Of a DNA stretch of 64,000 bases, positions 37,801 to 50,486 are shown in pieces. This DNA comes from Symbiodinium sp. CCMP2592. Its lineage: Eukaryota; Sar; Dinophyceae; Suessiales; Symbiodiniaceae. The translations under genes and the position numbers were made by a program. Where the stretch lies: the NCBI GenBank assembly GCA_905221615.1, contig CAJNDT010005557.1, forward strand, positions 667,630-731,629, read 5' to 3'. The stretch's first letter is position 1, and every line of letters starts with the position of its first letter. The notes beneath the pieces were generated by a model. It was not told where the DNA came from, did not search any database, and saw nothing but the letters and a program-made list of their open reading frames with translations.

Positions 37801-40800
37801 CACGCTCACGCTGGCCCTTGTCGCCGTGGATGGCTGCACCTCGACGGCACAAAGGCTAAAAGGCGCCCCTGAACCATCGCAATATGCTTAGACCCTCCGT
37901 GCACTCGACTGTACTCTTTGCGACATTTTAGGACCATGTGCCCGTAGTTGACGGTTCTGGTGGGCCTCGGAGTATAGGAGAGATAAGATCGAGCCCTGCA
38001 CGAGCTCGTGTCTCCCTGAGGACTAGTACGCCTCAACTGTATGGTAGTAAACCTTTACATGTTTGCTCAAAGGCGTCATATAGTACACAGGTAGAAGGCT
38101 TAAGGGGGCTCCTATATAGGTACTTTGATTTTCAGCCCGAAGTATACAATACAGGCACATGGAACACTGGGGTCACTAGGGCAACTGTGACTTCCTTTAC
38201 GAACTTCCAGGCCTCAATTCCAAGGGTAAAAGGAGGGACCCTTAATAAGGACCCCTAGGTATATACCCTTAATATAGCCCCATTATATAGCCCATTGTAG
38301 GCTAGGGGTCCCCATTAAGGGTCCCTCCTTTTCCCCAAAGATCAATCCCAGATCCACAGTCCCAGAAACCTAAGAAAAACAGTGCAGCAACTCAGCAGGC
38401 TTACCCATAAGCCCCATAGCAGTTCCTTTTTGGGGGTTCATATTTAGAACCCTGTAAGGTAGTCCTAAAAAGGAACTACTATGGGGTCTATGGGTAGGGC
38501 AACAAGTCAATATCGCTTTCAAGCCGAGCACCGGCAACTTAGCATGCAAGGAGCAACGTTCGAAGGTTTCGGATCAATGGTGCGTACTGCTTTGCTGAGG
38601 CGCATGGCACGCCAGCACGTTGCAGATCACGCTGCAGCTGGTCGCACCTGGGCGGCAACTACACGCAAAATCAGAACCCTAAGGCGACAAAGGCTCGCAT
38701 TTTGAGGGGTTTAATTAATTGGGTTTAGGGTTTACCTGTAGCCTCAAGCTATGACGCCACTATGTAAGGGAAATCCCTCACATCCATAGGATATTGCATC
38801 CCCACCCATGTACCCAGAGACTCCAAAACTCCTCAATTATGAGGACTACCTATGGTCTCCATTGTAGTTCCTTTTTGGGGTAACCTTTTAGGATCCCTGA
38901 TAATATAAAATTGGTTAAACCAAAAAAGGAACTGCAATGGAGACTATAGGTATACCTTAAGCGATACCAGGGTTTCTATTTCAATATGATTCAAGGTATG
39001 TATTACAGTTACGCCCGGCGCAATCAATGGCCAAAAGTTGCCCTGTAAGGATACGTTCTCCCCGGTACCAGTACTGGTCGCTTACCCCGAGGCCATAGTG
39101 GTCGTACATCGTAAATGAAGTTTGTGTCTGCAAAGGCTCGGCCAACCAAGTACCAGTTTTACAAGCCCTCTCAAGGACCCTGACACGTGCTTCCCAAACT
39201 CTCAACAGCAAAATGATCCTAAAACATCCTAATCGCCCCGTAAAGGCCTAAAGGCCCATAAACCCAAAACCATCCTAACCCGCAACCTCTGGCTACTATT
39301 TGCTTAACAAACCCCCAAAAAATAAAAATCCCTATATTACCCCCCATAAGGAACATATTTTTCATTTTTTGTGGTTTCTTAAGCAAATAGTAGCTGGTCC
39401 TGGTCTGTTGGACAGGGGCCCCCGGCATGCGCTTCGTAGAGCAGAAGATGATCGCCTTGGCATCCTTGTTGCCACGATCTCCGACGCCTCGACTTGTCTC
39501 TTCGCGCGAGTTATATAGGGGCCTCAACAATGAGGTTGTGAGCTATATTATACTAGAATTGTAAATATCAGGAACCTGAATAATGAATAAGGAATAACAC
39601 TGAAAATAGTTCAGGTTTCTTTGGAAGTTCAGAGCGCTTGGGCCTTCTTGCGACTTCGGGCTCTCAGTATTGAGGGCTTAGGGTTTAGGGTTCAGGTTTA
39701 GCGTAGGGTTTGGGGTCTCAGCCGGCAGCCCAGAAAGACGACCTTGTAAAGCCCGTTCTCTGCAGCGCAGTGGCTGGAGAAACAAACCTAAACCCCTGAA
39801 CCTCGTAACCCCTTGGCTCCTTAACCCCCCTTAACCCCTCAACACGAAACCCTAACCATTACCTATAGGCCCCATAGTAGCTCCAATTTGGGATTACCTT
39901 CTAGGATTCCAAATATGAACCCCCAAAAAAGGAACTTCTTTGGGGCCTCTGGGTAAAGCCCAAAGGTTCCCGGTTTCCTGGAATTGTAGTATCCTTAACC
40001 CAAAGGGTCCTAGGTACTGTTATGGGGGATACTTCCCCAAATCATAATAGTAATTCCTACTATAGAAACCCTACATTCTACTATATAGGTACTTTGGACC
40101 CTTAGGGTAAGGGAGGGGGATCCAAGGGGGGTATATAGCCTAGTGATCCCTAATCCTCCCTAGCACTCCCTAAGGTTCCCTTACAGTCCCCTAAGGGTTC
40201 CTTATACCCTCCCCCCTTGAACCACCCTCCCTTAAGGATCCTATAGTGGAAGGCTTCGAGCTCAGGCTGACGGTTTATGGGTTTCAGGTTTAGGATTTAC
40301 CAGGACCCTGCTTGCACCCTCAAAAAGGGGTATATGGCCCCAAATAAGGGGCATTTAGGGTCTAATAGAGGGTAGATGGAGGGCCTAGGTAAGGTATGGG
40401 GAGTTTACCTGCAGTCTCCATTGCAGCACTTTTTTGGGCAACTGTTTTTTCTTGCGTAGGTTTCGCTAAGATTGGAACTTGGATCATCAACAAAATCTGC
40501 AATGGGGATGGAGACTATAGCTGGGATTCATTTTGGGGTTTAGGGCTTAGGGTTTAAACCCGAAACCCTAAACCAAAATGAAACCCTAAACCCTAAACCG
40601 GTTTAGGGTTTAGGGTTAACCCCCATCTCGAACATAAGTGCCCGAGCGTCAAGAAACTGTCAGAGCCAAGACGCCTGATTGCGCCAGAACTTGCAGTAGC
40701 AGCTGGTTCCTTGTGTTACACGGATCTTACTGTGCTCGGAATGGGGTTGCAGTATATAGGGTTTGGGGTTTTACGTCATTGTCTAGGGGTTTCAGGATCA

Positions 40801-43800
40801 ACTATAGAGTTGAAGGCTTGCGATGTCTGGTTTAGCGTGTAGGGCCTGCAGCTCAACATCTCTGGCCAGAGTGTTGTCTACAAACAGCTTGAGCAGGTCA
40901 TCAAATCAAATCATGTACTTACTGCCAACCCGGTGGCCCACAGTAAGTGACGAAGAAAGGTGTGTGGGTTTAGTTTAAGGTCGTGGTAGCTTTGGGTCAG
41001 CATTGTATCGGGGAGTTCATGGTTATGAAGATATTAGGTACTTGAACCCTGAGCGAAACTGCCCGCACCATCTCAAATAGGCACCAACATCAGCACCACC
41101 ACCGTCATCATCATCTTCATCATAGTCATCATTATCAGCAGCTCCGTATTGCCCACCATCATAGAATCATGGTAAACCTCAACGTCATCCTCATGATGAC
41201 CTTAGTCTCATCCTCCTTTCCTGCCATGCCTTAGACCCTAACATTTCGTTCCCTAAGACTGCAGGTATACAAATAGTACCTAATTTGGCCTCTAACGTTA
41301 AAAGATAGTACCTACTTTGGGCTACCTGGAGTCTTAGTGATGCTCCCCATCAAGAACTCGAAAGGACCAGCTGCTTGTTGTGCATCGTGCAAGGCGTCAC
41401 AATCTGCACGATATCCTGCGATGGGATGCCGCCAACCCTTGCTGCACTGGGTCTGTCAACGGGTCTTGGCTTTGAGGGGTTATCCGGACCTAAATTTCGA
41501 TTGTCTGCGGTTCACGTGATCACAACCTCTGCATCAGTTGTGTGAGTTCGAGCATTTTCGAAAGCCCTTCACGTGGTCCGAATGTCACCATGACGATGCG
41601 GACAACGACCCCTGACAACTAAGTACTCGAACACAAGCAGTCTACCTCATCGGTGTCGAAACCGGAATACTTCTGCCGAGGCGCAGGGCATCAATCTAAG
41701 TACAATAATGGATTATGGAGTGAGTCGAGCCAAGTATATGTTGACAATCGCAATGGTGGTGTTTGCTTCCCTGGGAGTACCTGTAATCGGACTACCTTTC
41801 CATGCCGCAAGCCACCAACCAAATAGCCGACCCAACTCCTCCGAAACCAGCAGTCTTTTGCCCGGAAGCTCTAGCTAGAAGGTTACGAGTGTGTAGGATT
41901 CCATGTTTACGGTGTAGCGGTCCGGATGTCGGACCTACTGTGCACAGCCTAGACTCTGCCTAAGCGTGAAAGTAGGATGTGCGTTGGCCCTCGAGTACCT
42001 ACCTATGAGCGGCCTTAACAATTAGACTATCGGGTTGGGGCTGGGCTCACCCCTGGCCTGGTTGCCCTTCAGCTCATCTCGATTTCCGATCTGAATCTGG
42101 ATCTTGGTTGCGTGCACGGATGACAGGACTTTCGGGGTTTCAGGTGTTTGGGAGTTGTAAAAATGTCCTGACATCCTGAGACCCTAAACTCTAGACCCTC
42201 ATGCGAGAACACCGCAGTGGAGTACAGCAAAATCCATGCACACTACCCGTGGGCTCTAAGCACAGTACCTTCGATTTGCAAACCCTTACTTGGAGGATCA
42301 TGGGACTTAGTAACTAGGGTTATAAATGAGGTAACTATACTTATAACTTTATAACTCCAATTAGGGTACTTATAACCTTACTAACTCAGTCCCATGATCC
42401 TCCAAGTACTACCTCAGCAAACTACCAAGAAAGAAACTTCTAAACCCGAAATGCCGATCCAGAACCCTAAAGCCTGCATAAATCCCTCAAACCCGATATC
42501 GTAAACCTTGGTCCTGTAAGACATTGACGATCCAGCTGGATCCTTTTTCTATAGAAATGCGACACCCGCAACCAAAAACACCTAGGGGTCATTACGGATA
42601 GCCCCAAAGTACTTCCTTTTTGGGATTACCTAATAGGATTTTAGAAATGAACCCCCCCAAGGAAATACTTTAGGGCCTTAGGGTATAGTGTGTACGGTTG
42701 ACATGGGTTTAGCAAGGTTCTTATTGGCTTTGATATGGGGCCTGATGAACCACGGTTGATGATATGAATCCTGCATGACCCATAACAAGGAATATACCAT
42801 AATTCCCATATAGTTTAGGGTCCTGAAGGTAATGCAGGATTTATACCATCAACAGTAGTGGCACATCTTTAGCAGAATCATACAGCGACTATAAGGGTGC
42901 TACTATTGCTATTTACTCCGAGCCCTGGACCATATCCCATTGCCAGATGCAAATGCCAGACATGCTGCAGGAGACTGATTGTTCGCACTTCCGAATTTAT
43001 GACACACCCATGATATAGGGCATACGACAATACTCTTGCAAACACTTGGGAACTAGTAACTAGACCCTGGAGCAACAAAAACCCACCCTAAACGGCCGAA
43101 CTCCAACTCACAAGCTTGCTCGGAACTGCAAAAAAACAGTAACCCTTGCCCCACCGGTATATAGGGACCCCTTTAAGGCTTAAGTATCTATTTACTGTAA
43201 AGGTACATCCCACAGCTGCAGAGCGAGGCGCAGGATTTCGTAGAAACTCTGCTGCAAGTCTTCGGATGTTCATCGGCCATGTGGCCTGGGCTTGAGGGCT
43301 CCCCTGAGGTTTCCTTCAGGTTTCAGGGTTTTACAGCAGAAGCCAGAAAGTTGGAACATCATTATCCCCATGCCCTTAAGGCAAAGTATAGGGGATCCCA
43401 GCAGTATTCATCCCAAACCCATGTTCCAACTTTCTGAGATTCACTGTAGGACTTCTGTACAGCCTCCTGCGGTTCATTGAAGGGGTTCGGGTTCGGGGTA
43501 TAGGGCTTGGGGGCTGGGGCTTGTTCCAGGGCCGACGATAGGGTTTCGGATTTTCATGCTCAGAGTTTGGGGTTGCTGTAAGTATACTCGCGGGGTTGAG
43601 ATGAACATACGGACACATAGGTCTGATGGTTATACAATAGTAGAGTAGTACTGAATAGTACTATCCCCTGAAAACCCTGTATAATTGCACTAGAGTATAC
43701 TACATCCCAAAACACTGTTCGAGTTATTAAGATGTCCGTAGATGACACATGAAAGACCGCTAATTACCTAAATAGAACCGCCGTTGCAACGCCCTTAAAT

Positions 43801-45867
43801 ATCAAGGCCTCTAGCCAAACCCTGAACCCGGTGTTCGAACCTGAACCCTCAGACCCTACGGTCGAACAACAAAGGTCTCAACCGTAGGCTTGCGTTGGGG
43901 CTCGAGCTGCCATGTACCCTGCAAAACCGTCAGGGGTCCCACCACCCGCAAGGGCTTCACGGCGTTTGGTGTTTAGGGTTTAATTAGGGTTTTAGGTAGG
44001 GGTCAGGTGTAGGGCTTACAGGGTGTATTTATGGAGCGTCCCAGTATATACCAATCAGGGTCTTGCACGTGTTTGGTCTTCAAGTTGCCATAGTCCCCTT
44101 GTTCGTCAAGCCACACTGCCATAAAAATCCACCGAGAATATACTGCAGAGTGAGTGGACGAATCGACGACGACGGAGGATCAGCACAGCTCGTCTGCGAA
44201 GCAGCTCCTTCTGCAAGAGAGTGAGATTGCGCCCCTGGGCATCGTACGCCATAGTGATGGAGCGTATGACGGCGACTGGTAAGTTATACAGAAGCACGTT
44301 CCGGGCACGTGCCCAACACAAAGCCCAACTGCAGGGTACTGTAGGGTTTCAATTTAGGGCCATAGGGTTGGGGGTGAAGTCGTGGGGGCTTTGGGCGGGG
44401 ATGGGGATTAGAGTGGTGCCAGCCAGCCAAAACAGGGCAAGTTGATAACACGCAATATCTGGGCCTGGATGGTTGGAACAACGCTGTGGGGCGGGTGGTC
44501 AAAACTTGTACCTCTGTGATATGTGAGACCCCCAGGAGCATTATCTAATAGCAGGCCCAAAGGAACTGTACTTACAGGGTTCCTTTATAGAGTTCTGCAA
44601 GAGTTCCTATGAGGGTTCTTTAAGCGTTGATTTAGAGGACCTAGTCTACAGGTCAGGCATGCAAGTAGACTTATACCTCGGGTAACGCAGTGGCTCGACC
44701 CTTTGCCCTAAGGCTCCCACAAGACAGTCCCTAAGGCTCCATGTACCCATATAGTAGGTACTTAGGCCTTAATGGTGTCACTATATGGGTACTTTAAGGC
44801 CTAAGTACCTACTATATGGGTACATGGAGCCTTTGGGAGTTTAGAGGGTAAGAGTACGACTTGGTGTAACATCCAAAACCTATACTTAGATGACACATGC
44901 GGGTTTCCGAAAATAGGGGACCCTCATGTAGTACCCTAAATGATAGGACCCTTATTACAAGGACCCCCAAATTAGGTACCACATGAACATGTTAAGCTCA
45001 CAGCCAGTCCTGGGTTCTGAGTCTCCTGAACCTCCAAGTAAACCCAAATCCCTCCGACATAAAGGGAACTCCAGAAAGTTGGAATATGGATTAATGGTAG
45101 GATCCCCTATAATTTACCTTAAAGGGGTTACGATAATGATATTCCAACTTTCTGGCTTCTACTGTAAGCCCCTGTGTAGTCGCATGTCTCCCCAGAACGT
45201 CCCGTAGATTCGTTTAACCATAAACGGCCTAAACCTGAACGAACCTGCAGCCAGGTGACGGTGAAGAACATCGTGTGGCGATATGGGTTGGTGATCCTGC
45301 CGTGGGACGCTGGGTCTCGTGAGGTTAGGATCTAGGGTTCGTTTTGACGACTAAGGTCGATGCGTTCTTTTTTCGAATATTGAGGCGGATTCTGGAGGAG
45401 CATGAAGACTTTGTAGGAGTGTCCCTTGAGATGGCACTTGGAAAACACAAAAAGCCTGGTCCTAAACCCAAAAGCCTAGACCCTCAACGCCGCCCCTATC
45501 CCGCCCCTATCCCCCCGCACCCCTCAACCCCGAAACCCCCAAACCCCTACACCCTAGACCCTTAACTCCCTAAATGTCCCTAAATCCCTGAACCCAAAAA
45601 CCCTAACCCCTAAATCCTAAATGCCTACGACCAAGACCCAAAAACCGTCCTGGCCAAGACTTTTCGAATCTGTGGCTCAAAACCTCGGCTATGAAGAAGG
45701 ATTTGTGGGTTCCTGTTAAGGTTTAGGTTTTAGAGTTTAGGGTTTAGGGGCTTTAGGCTTTAGGGTTACTTTAAGTGTTGCTTGCAGGGTTCCTTTCGGG
45801 TTCTGTTAGAGGTTGCTATAAAGGGGCTGGCGGGCGCTTGTCTCTCTCTATCTCTCTCTGTCTCTCT

Positions 45868-45910
<43 letters not shown>

Positions 45911-48900
45911 GCTCTCTTCTAAACCCTAAACCCTTTCATTTTGCAGTTTTGCTTTCAAGCTAGGGGTTTCGGGTGCAGGGCTGAGGGCTTTGAGGAGTGC
46001 GGGTCATGGGCATAGCGGATTCGGGGTATTTGAGATTTAGAGCTTGTCTGTGGCAGTTTGGGAGTTTAGGGTGTTGGGAGTGTGGGGTTTGGGCTTAAGT
46101 AGTCTCGGGCTTGAGAGTTTAGGAGTGTAGAGTCTCGAGAATCCCGATCTGCCCCATTCATTAGTACCCATATGCGACTTTCCGAAAATGGGGACCCTAA
46201 TGTAGTAGCACAAATAGTAGGATCCTCATTATAAGGACACCAAAAGAAAGTACTCCTACTTGCGAACACTCCTACATATTCAGTAAGCATGATCCGGGAA
46301 GGCTCGGGGGGTTGAGGGTTCACAGGGCTTCACCTTTCGGCTTTACATTTTAAAGTTGGTCACCCCCAGGGTCCAACTACCTAATAATCATACACTCTCC
46401 AAAAATCCTAACCTGCATAACTACTATCCTAAAACCGAGTAAACCGAGTACCTAATTATTATGTCCTTCGGACCCTCAACCCCTAACCCCTGAATTCTAA
46501 ACCACTAACCCCTAAACCCCTAACCCCTTGGGTTTAGGGTTGACTGGTTGGGGCTTTCAGGTTACATTAGAAGCCCATTACAGGCAGGTAGTTCCTCTTC
46601 CATAGTACTCCCATAAGACCCCCTTTACCTTATAGGAGTGGTATCTGAAGCTTATGGGAAACTACCCACCTTATAACTACCCACCTGTAAATGTCTTAGA
46701 CATATGGTCTCAGGAGCTTTCGGTTCGGTCCTGGCACTTTGCGTACATCAGATTCATAGTAAGCGGCTTTTGTTAGAAGGGGTCACATTCGGTTTGTCGG
46801 GAATCTAGTAAATCCTAGCATCTACTTGTTTACGGCGTAGACAGATTCAACGAATCTTACACACACCAAAAAAACATGTGAACAGCAGCAGCTTTGGATT
46901 TTTCGGACAAAGTGCCCATGTCCAGCATACGGTCCGCCTCATCAAGAACGAGCTTGCAGACGTCCCTCAGCTCCAACCTGACTCACACTGCTTGCAGAAC
47001 GAAGGATTTGGGGAGGCTCGCACCACGGATGCGAAGGCCCATAACCCTAAACTCTAAACCCTACCAACCCTAAACAACAAACGCCAAGCCATGGTACCTT
47101 GCAGGGTGGAGCTTTCTGGAAAGTCCCAGGCATGGGTCTTGGTTTCAACCTTCTGGATGCACCATCTGGGTACTGCAGGGGCCTTGATAATTACAGTAGG
47201 GTTCGGGTGCATATGATAGTATACTGTAATGAAGGAGCTCTTTGGAATAACATTTCTAACTCGTCAGGGCCGCACTACTGAAGTAGCAGCAGCTAGTCCA
47301 GCAGAGAGCACTTCAATCCGATCCTGTCCAACTGCGCACCAGCATGCCCAGGAATAAGCAACTGGGTGTTGATTTCAACAGTCCCCAAACTTGTGCATCA
47401 TTATGGCTCATGTTAAACAATACCCGACCCTAAGGGTCCAAGTGCCCAAATAGTGGGGTTTCAAGGTCCAAAAGCCTTTCAGAGAATGGATGTTGGGACC
47501 GAAAACCCCCTATTATTTAGGTGCTTCGGTTGATGATAAAACTCCTGCATTACCTTGATGAAGGCTACGCGAATTATGGTATTCCTTCTTATGGGTAATC
47601 TATACTGAGCTTAGAACCCTAGCAAAAATTATAATTATAGCTGTTTCTTAGGGATTAGAATAACCCCAAACTGAAAATTGTTTTTTTTAAGTACCCCTAA
47701 GTATCATCAACCGTTGGACCCTCTGGCCTTGCCCAGCAAGAGGCGGTCAAAAGCCCCTGCTCCCGAAGCCGGGTCTTAAATCCTAAGCCCGAAATACGGT
47801 TTAGGATTTAGGGATTCTGGGTTTAGAGGTTTAGGGTTTAGGGGTTTAGGGGATACCCTGTTCAAAGCCCTGTACAATCAAAAAACGCTTGAAACGCCTC
47901 TAATACACCTGACAGAGTCGCTTAGACCCGTCGGTAAACCTGTACTTTACCCTGGGAAACTCCTCAGCCATCGACCCGCTTGGTTTGAGGCTTCAGAGAT
48001 GTAGGGCTCCGTCAGTTTACCCTAAGGTCCCAAAGTAGTTCCTTTTTGGGGATTCGTATTTAGAATCCTATAAGGTAATCCCCAAAAGGAACTACTTTGG
48101 GGCCTATGGCCACCTCTAAACATCCAGTACAAGCCAGAAAGTTGGAACATCATTAGCCTCTTGCCCTTAAAGCAAAGTATAGGGAATCCTAGCACTGATC
48201 CTCCTAAATCCATGTTCCAACTTTCTGGGGTTCACTATAATGCTTCAGGACCCGGGGTTTCGGGCCGCAGGGTTTCGGTGACCCAAATTGATCAACGCGG
48301 AACTGGGGCTGCGTTCCTAAACCCTAAACCCGAAACACCAAACCCCTGAACCCTAAACCCCTAAACCTTAAACCTGAAACGGAAGAGGGGCTGGTTGCCC
48401 TCGATGAAGTCGTTGATTCGCCCCGGAGTTCCTTGGGAACTGATGTTGAGCAGGTCTTCGGATTTCATACCCTTTTTTAAGATCCTAGCAGCCGGCGCAT
48501 CATAAGTTGCAAAGATATTGTGCTGCTCAAACGCTCTATCTGTCAGCTTAGATCCTCTAGATCCTTTGGCGGCTACATAACTGGGTTCTGGGTTCTGAAT
48601 AATTAACCAACGAACCGACAGGAACGATGTCTACACTCTTGCTCTATGACGGCCTCTTTGGGGCAGCAAGATCGAAATCCCTTTGCCCAGTCTAAACCCT
48701 AAACCCTAAACCCTAAACCCTAAAACCCTAAACCCTAAACCCTAAACCCAAAGCCACGAAGCCTCAGCCCAATGCCTCAGAACCTTGAAGGCCATAGGTT
48801 TAGGGTTTAGGGTTTAGGGTTTAGGGTTTAGGGCATAGCTGACAAAGGATCTGCAGACAACAGGAACAAAAACCCTATTAAGGAACCCGTCACGCTCGCC

Positions 48901-50438
48901 TAAATCGCAGATGCACCGGCAGTTAAGCCTAGAGATCTGTGAAGGACAGCTAACCTGGCTAGACAAGCTTACGTTGGGATTGTGCGTGGCATTGAAAACA
49001 TAATCGTTCAGAATACCGCCGGTATGCCTTCATCTTCGACGATCACACTCATCAAATCTCTCCGGGCAAGGACGCACAGAACATCGTAGCGAAGCCGCTC
49101 ACACTAGATATGCAGTTAGCATTAGGGCAAGCTTACGGCTTAAGCTTAGGGCCTAGGTTGTAGCGGGATGTAGGTCTTAAGGCTCTGGGGTTTCCTCCTT
49201 AGTGCAGGTGCTCTACTTACCCAATTACGGCTGCCCTGAAAAAGCTGGCTGCCTCAAGGTCGTGCAATTTAGGGTTCAGGGTTTAGGGTTTAGGGGTTTA
49301 GGGTTTAGGGTTTAATTCCCCATACGTATGCTCGAGTTTCAGAATCTTAGGGTTTATGGTTTAGGATTTCAGAAGCTGTTTTGTAAATTTCTGGAGTTCA
49401 CAACGAAGGAAGCTAAATAGAAAACCGAGCACCGCTTCTGCGGCATGCTCCTCATTCATCGTGAGCGTACAGGAAACATGAGTCATTCTTTTTTTTTTAG
49501 ACACCCCTTAATACCCTTTTGAAACTTGTATTTTCTGGGGGTTTGGGATCCAGTTGACGGACTTCGTATACCCTAATCTGCTACAAGTAAGTACACAAAG
49601 TAACCTGGAACCGCAGGAACTGAACCGTGCCTGCTCTAGCGTATCAGTACCTCTAAGAGAGTGTTCAGGGTTTAAGGTTATTTGATGGTTCCGAAAATAG
49701 CGGACCCTGAGATAGTACCTTAAATAATAGGATATTATAAGGACCCCTAAATGGGATACCCCTTATTTCGGAAACCCCCATTTAGGGCTGCAGGGCTCTG
49801 CGTCTGCATGGCTTCTTTGAGGTCCCTGGCTCGGCTCCGGGCACTACGGTTGATGTTATAAACCCTGCATTACCCATACCCAAAGGGTCCTAGGTACTGT
49901 TATGGGGAATACTTCCCCAAATCATAGTAGTAATTCCTACTATAGAAACCCTACATTCTACTATATAGGTACTTTGGACCCTTAGGGATAATAAGGAACC
50001 CCAAGGGTCCAAAGAACCCAATAATTAGGTATTCGGTTTTAGGCTAGTAGTTATGTAGGTTAGGATGTTGGAGAGTATATGATTATTGGGTACTTGGACC
50101 CTTTCTGGAATATACCATACTACCCATACGGTTGATGATATAAATCCTGCATTACCTTAAGGACCCTAAACTATGGGAATTATGGCATATTCCTTATTAT
50201 GGGTCATGCAGGATTTATATCATCAACCGTAGTTTAGGGTCCTTAAGGTAATGCAGGATTTATATCATCAACGGTATGGGCCCTGATGCAATCGCAAACC
50301 TTGCTCCTCCCATATTGTAGAAACGACCTAATATGGGAGTTTCCGAAAATTAGGGGTACCTGATTTTGTGGTCCTTATATAGTAAGGATCCTACTGTTTA
50401 GGGTGCCTCAAGGTTCCATATTGTAGAAACTATACCTA

Positions 50439-50486
<48 letters not shown>

